From Pseudomonas koreensis (GTDB lineage Bacteria; Pseudomonadota; Gammaproteobacteria; Pseudomonadales; Pseudomonadaceae), in contig NZ_JAOEJU010000013.1 in NCBI RefSeq assembly GCF_025447595.1, positions 101,837 to 165,836 of the forward strand: a stretch of DNA of 64,000 nucleotides, read 5' to 3'. Shown here piece after piece: positions 61,407 to 64,000 of the stretch. Every line of letters begins with the position of its first letter. The first letter of the stretch is position 1. The translations under genes and the position numbers were made by a program. The notes under the pieces are model-generated. The model saw only the letters and a program-made list of their open reading frames with translations. It was not told the origin of the DNA and made no database searches.

Positions 61407-61600
61407 AAGAGGGAATCCCCGGCCTGCCTGTACCAAGGTTCCCGAAACGGGCGGGCTCATCGCATCGCGTTCTGAGCCGGTGTAAAGAAGGAACCCCTGA
61501 CCTGCCTGTATCAAGGGCCCCAAAAGGGTGGACTCGCTGAGTCCGGTGTAAAGAGGGGAATCCCCGGCCTGCCTGTACCAAGGCCCCCGAAAGGGTGGGT
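61407..61600 (+). repeat. imperfect tandem repeat, three units
   Basis: A unit containing TGTAAAGAGGGGAATCCCCG, CCTGCCTGTACCAAGG and a GGGCCCCRAAAGGGTG-type segment occurs three times, with CCTGCCTGTA starting at 61423, 61501 and 61568 (spacing 78 and 67 bases). Each unit can form a GGGGAATCCCC palindrome or a similar hairpin. It lies between the 146-residue gene and ntrC, directly after the stop codon. Confidence 0.75.
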
Positions 61601-61678
61601 GAATCGAATCACCTGCTGGAGTTATTGCAGGGGGCGTGCCAGGTTTTCTCGTTTTGAAACAAAAAAGCCCGACACAAT

Positions 61679-61713
61679 GACGAAGGCCCCGTAATACGGG
61701 GCCTTCGTCTTTT
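61679..61713. terminator. bidirectional terminator before ntrC's 3' end
   Basis: GACGAAGGCCCCGT pairs with ACGGGGCCTTCGTC and is followed by TTTTC. It lies between the convergent 146-residue gene and ntrC and is strong enough for either direction. Confidence 0.85.
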
Positions 61714-61816
61714 CACAGGACGGGATTTTCAGCGGTTCACAGTGCAAACCTGAGCCAGTGACCGTGCCCGATTAAGGGTCACGGTGCCTTGCGGCGGTGC
61801 AGGCTGGCGCTGAATC

Positions 61817-63253
61817 TCAGCCTTCATCGCCCTCGTCATCATCCCCGCCATCGACCTTCATGCCGAGTTCCTTGATCTTGCGAGTCAAGGTGTTCCGGCC
61901 CCATCCCAGCAGTACGGCAGCGTCGCGACGACGCCCGGCGGTATGCTTCAACGCGGTCTCGATCATGATCCGCTCGAACGCCGGCACCGCGCTGTCGAGC
62001 AGGCTCGACTGACCGCGAGCCAGGGCCTGATCGGCCCACTGGCGCAGCGCCTGTTCCCAGTTGGTCACGGGCGCCGAGTCCTGCGGCAGGCTCAGCAGTT
62101 CCGGCGGCAGGTCGCTGATGTGTACCTCACGCCCGGACGCCATCACGGTGATCCAGCGGCAGGTGTTTTCCAGCTGGCGCACGTTGCCCGGCCACGGCAG
62201 GTTTTTCAGGTATTCCTCGGTCTCGCTTTTCAGCAGCTTCGGCTCGACCGCCAGTTCTTGCGCGGCGCGGCTGAGGAAGTGCTTGGCCAGGGTCGGGATG
62301 TCTTCGCGACGGTCCGACAGGCGCGGGATGTGGATGCGGATCACGTTGAGGCGGTGGAACAAGTCCTCACGGAATTTGCCGGCGTGAACCAGGGTTTCCA
62401 GATTCTGGTGCGTCGCGGCGATGATCCGCACATCGACCTTGACCGGCACATGCCCGCCAACGCGATAGAACTCGCCATCGGCCAGCACCCGCAGCAGTCG
62501 GGTCTGGGTGTCTGCCGGCATGTCGCCGATTTCATCGAGGAACAGCGTGCCGCCGTCGGCTTGTTCGAAACGCCCGCGACGCAGGTTGGCCGCGCCGGTG
62601 AAGGCGCCTTTCTCGTGGCCGAACAGCTCGGATTCCATCAGGTCTTTCGGAATCGCCGCCATGTTCAGCGCGATGAACGGCGAGGCCGCGCGCGGGCTGT
62701 GGCGGTGCAGCGCGTGAGCCACCAGTTCTTTACCAGTGCCGGATTCGCCGTTGATCAGCACGGTGATGTTGGAGTGGCTCAGCCGCCCGATGGCGCGAAA
62801 CACTTCCTGCATCGCCGGGGCTTCGCCGATGATTTCCGGAGTGCGGGTCAGGGTCGGAGCGACTTCCAGGCCCTGTTGTTCCTGGGCATGCTGGTTGGCG
62901 CGCTTGACCAGCGATACCGCTTCGTCAACGTCGAACGGCTTGGGCAGATACTCGAACGCGCCGCCCTGATAGGAGGCGACAGCGCTGTCCAGATCGGAGT
63001 GAGCGGTCATGATGATCACCGGCAGCCGCGGGTGCTGCTCGCGGATCCGCGCCAGCAGGTCCAGGCCGCTGGCGCCGGGCATGCGGATATCGGAGATGAT
63101 CACGTCCGGCTGCTGGCGCGCGAGGCGGCTCATCACGCCATCGGCACTGTCGAAGCTCTGGGTGGTCATGCCTTCCTGTTGCAGGGCTTTTTCCAGAACC
63201 CAACGGATAGAACGGTCGTCATCGACGATCCACACGGTTTCACTACGGCTCAT
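61817..63253 (-). CDS. ntrC: nitrogen regulation response regulator NtrC (sigma54 activator)
   Basis: The 478-residue activator has a receiver domain with Asp55 (ISDIRMPG) and a central AAA+ domain with GESGTGKE, GAFTGA and LFLDEIGDM. The C-terminal Fis-type helix-turn-helix is AAVLLGWGRNTLTRKI. Phosphorylated by NtrB under nitrogen limitation, it activates sigma54 promoters such as those of glnA; the sigma54 site before gabP is a plausible target. ATGA overlap with ntrB couples the two genes. Confidence 0.97.
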   Translation of the reverse strand: MSRSETVWIVDDDRSIRWVLEKALQQEGMTTQSFDSADGVMSRLARQQPDVIISDIRMPGASGLDLLARIREQHPRLPVIIMTAHSDLDSAVASYQGGAFEYLPKPFDVDEAVSLVKRANQHAQEQQGLEVAPTLTRTPEIIGEAPAMQEVFRAIGRLSHSNITVLINGESGTGKELVAHALHRHSPRAASPFIALNMAAIPKDLMESELFGHEKGAFTGAANLRRGRFEQADGGTLFLDEIGDMPADTQTRLLRVLADGEFYRVGGHVPVKVDVRIIAATHQNLETLVHAGKFREDLFHRLNVIRIHIPRLSDRREDIPTLAKHFLSRAAQELAVEPKLLKSETEEYLKNLPWPGNVRQLENTCRWITVMASGREVHISDLPPELLSLPQDSAPVTNWEQALRQWADQALARGQSSLLDSAVPAFERIMIETALKHTAGRRRDAAVLLGWGRNTLTRKIKELGMKVDGGDDDEGDEG

Positions 63254-64000
63254 GTCGATGTGGCTCCTTGTTCCAGTGGCAGAAAGATCGAAAACGTGGT
63301 GTGGCCTGGATGGCTGTCACACTCGATCAGGCCCTGGTGCTGGCTGATGATGTTCTGGGTGATGGCCAGGCCCAGCCCGGTACCGTCCGGACGGCCGCTG
63401 ACCATGGGAAAGAAGATGGTTTCCTGGAGTTCCGCCGGAATGCCCGGGCCGTTGTCGATGATCTCGATCTTGGTCACCAGGCGATGGCGGACGTGGCCAA
63501 TGGTGAACTGGCGCATCGTTCGGGAACGCAGGGTGATGCGGCCCAGACGCAGTTCGTTCTGGCTGCTGATGGCCTGCATCGCGTTGCGGACGATGTTCAG
63601 CACCGCCTGAATCATTTGTTCGCGGTCGATCAGAACGTCGGGAATGCTCGGGTCGTAATCGCGCACCAGCGTGATGCAGCCCTGGCTCTCGGCCTCGACC
63701 AGTTGGCAGACGCGCTCCAGCACTTCGTGGACGTTGCACAGGGCCAGCGACGGCAGTTTGTTCGAACCGAGCATGCGGTCGACCAGATTGCGCAGGCGGT
63801 CAGCCTCTTCGATGATCACGTTGGTGTAATCGCGCAGGCTGTCTTCCGGCAGTTCCCGGGCCAGCAGTTGCGCGGCACCGCGGATGCCACCCAGTGGATT
63901 CTTGATCTCGTGGGCGAGGCCGCGCACCAGCATCTTGCTGGTTTCCTGCTTCGACAACTGCGCCTCTTCCTTGGTGATCCGCAACAGGCGGTCACGGGGA
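63250..64000 (-). CDS. ntrB: nitrogen sensor kinase NtrB (GlnL), N-terminus outside window
   Basis: The visible C-terminal ~250 residues hold the dimerisation and phosphotransfer helix LVRGLAHEIKNPLGG with the catalytic His, the N-box region, GPGIPAE and GLGLAITQ. The frame stays open to base 64000, so the gene starts outside the window, where its PAS domain should lie. NtrB phosphorylates NtrC when GlnB is uridylylated under nitrogen limitation. Confidence 0.96.
   Translation of the reverse strand, partial: PRDRLLRITKEEAQLSKQETSKMLVRGLAHEIKNPLGGIRGAAQLLARELPEDSLRDYTNVIIEEADRLRNLVDRMLGSNKLPSLALCNVHEVLERVCQLVEAESQGCITLVRDYDPSIPDVLIDREQMIQAVLNIVRNAMQAISSQNELRLGRITLRSRTMRQFTIGHVRHRLVTKIEIIDNGPGIPAELQETIFFPMVSGRPDGTGLGLAITQNIISQHQGLIECDSHPGHTTFSIFLPLEQGATST

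Overview
The window is a piece of a Pseudomonas chromosome, most likely from the P. fluorescens group. The GC content is high. The protein set (DctBD, OprD-type porin, AguA, GabP, NtrBC, a his cluster with hisF/A/H/B, AsmA, MutY, YggX) and the Pseudomonas-style REP doublets (GTGGGAGCGRGCTTG type) point the same way. From memory, the order of conserved genes matches the P. aeruginosa PAO1 segment from about PA5124 (ntrB) to PA5176 (nudE), read in the opposite orientation. Several species-specific inserts interrupt it. No plasmid, prophage structural or transposase gene is visible.

Layout. 0-6.2 kb: end of a HAD nucleotidase, nudE-cysQ, then thioesterase-dctD-dctB (C4-dicarboxylate sensing) and rfbC. 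6.3-11 kb: a large kinase / M23-like / class-III aminotransferase fusion, agmatine deiminase, and a 70-residue conserved protein. 11-15.7 kb: TonB siderophore receptor with a Fur-box-like site, a DsbA-like protein, and an OprD-family porin. 15.9-19 kb: a 2-oxoglutarate amino-acid hydroxylase-like gene, a GNAT enzyme and AzlC-AzlD exporters, with a convergent, overlapping LysR gene. 19.1-20 kb: an insert with a solitary PBECR2-like nuclease domain. 20.3-22.2 kb: tautomerase / FrnE-like / SDR operon and a DUF3077 gene.

22.2-28.3 kb is the accessory island. It lies against the 3' end of tRNA-Thr(UGU) and is visibly more AT-rich. It holds an orphan HicB with palindromic operators, an antitoxin-like stub, a frameshifted protein that looks like a proteasome/HslV-type Ntn hydrolase with a small downstream partner gene, a HEPN-type protein with an R-X4-H motif, and an unrecognised 282-residue protein. 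It has no visible integrase.

28.4-46 kb returns to core sequence: FkbM and GSTCD-type methyltransferases, a basic amino-acid ABC transporter (ATPase-SBP-permease-permease), GABA permease with a strong sigma54-type promoter, two tandem basic paralogues, an alpha/beta hydrolase, a DUF1016 PDDEXK nuclease, two small envelope proteins, a clavaminate-synthase-like oxygenase paired with a TSUP exporter, tRNA-Phe, yggX-mutY and asmA. 46-64 kb: an OFA-type MFS transporter, hisB-hisH-DUF2164-hisA-hisF, a solute-binding protein, a Vps62-like protein, the envelope/division cluster yibQ-like/ctpA/envC, gpmI, rhodanese-grxC-secB, trmL, and ntrC-ntrB (partial at the window edge).

Much of the window concerns nitrogen and amino-acid handling (NtrBC, GabP, agmatine deiminase, ABC importer, AzlCD, two 2OG oxygenase/exporter pairs). 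The most novel material is the Ntn-hydrolase/HEPN island and the two oxygenase-exporter clusters.
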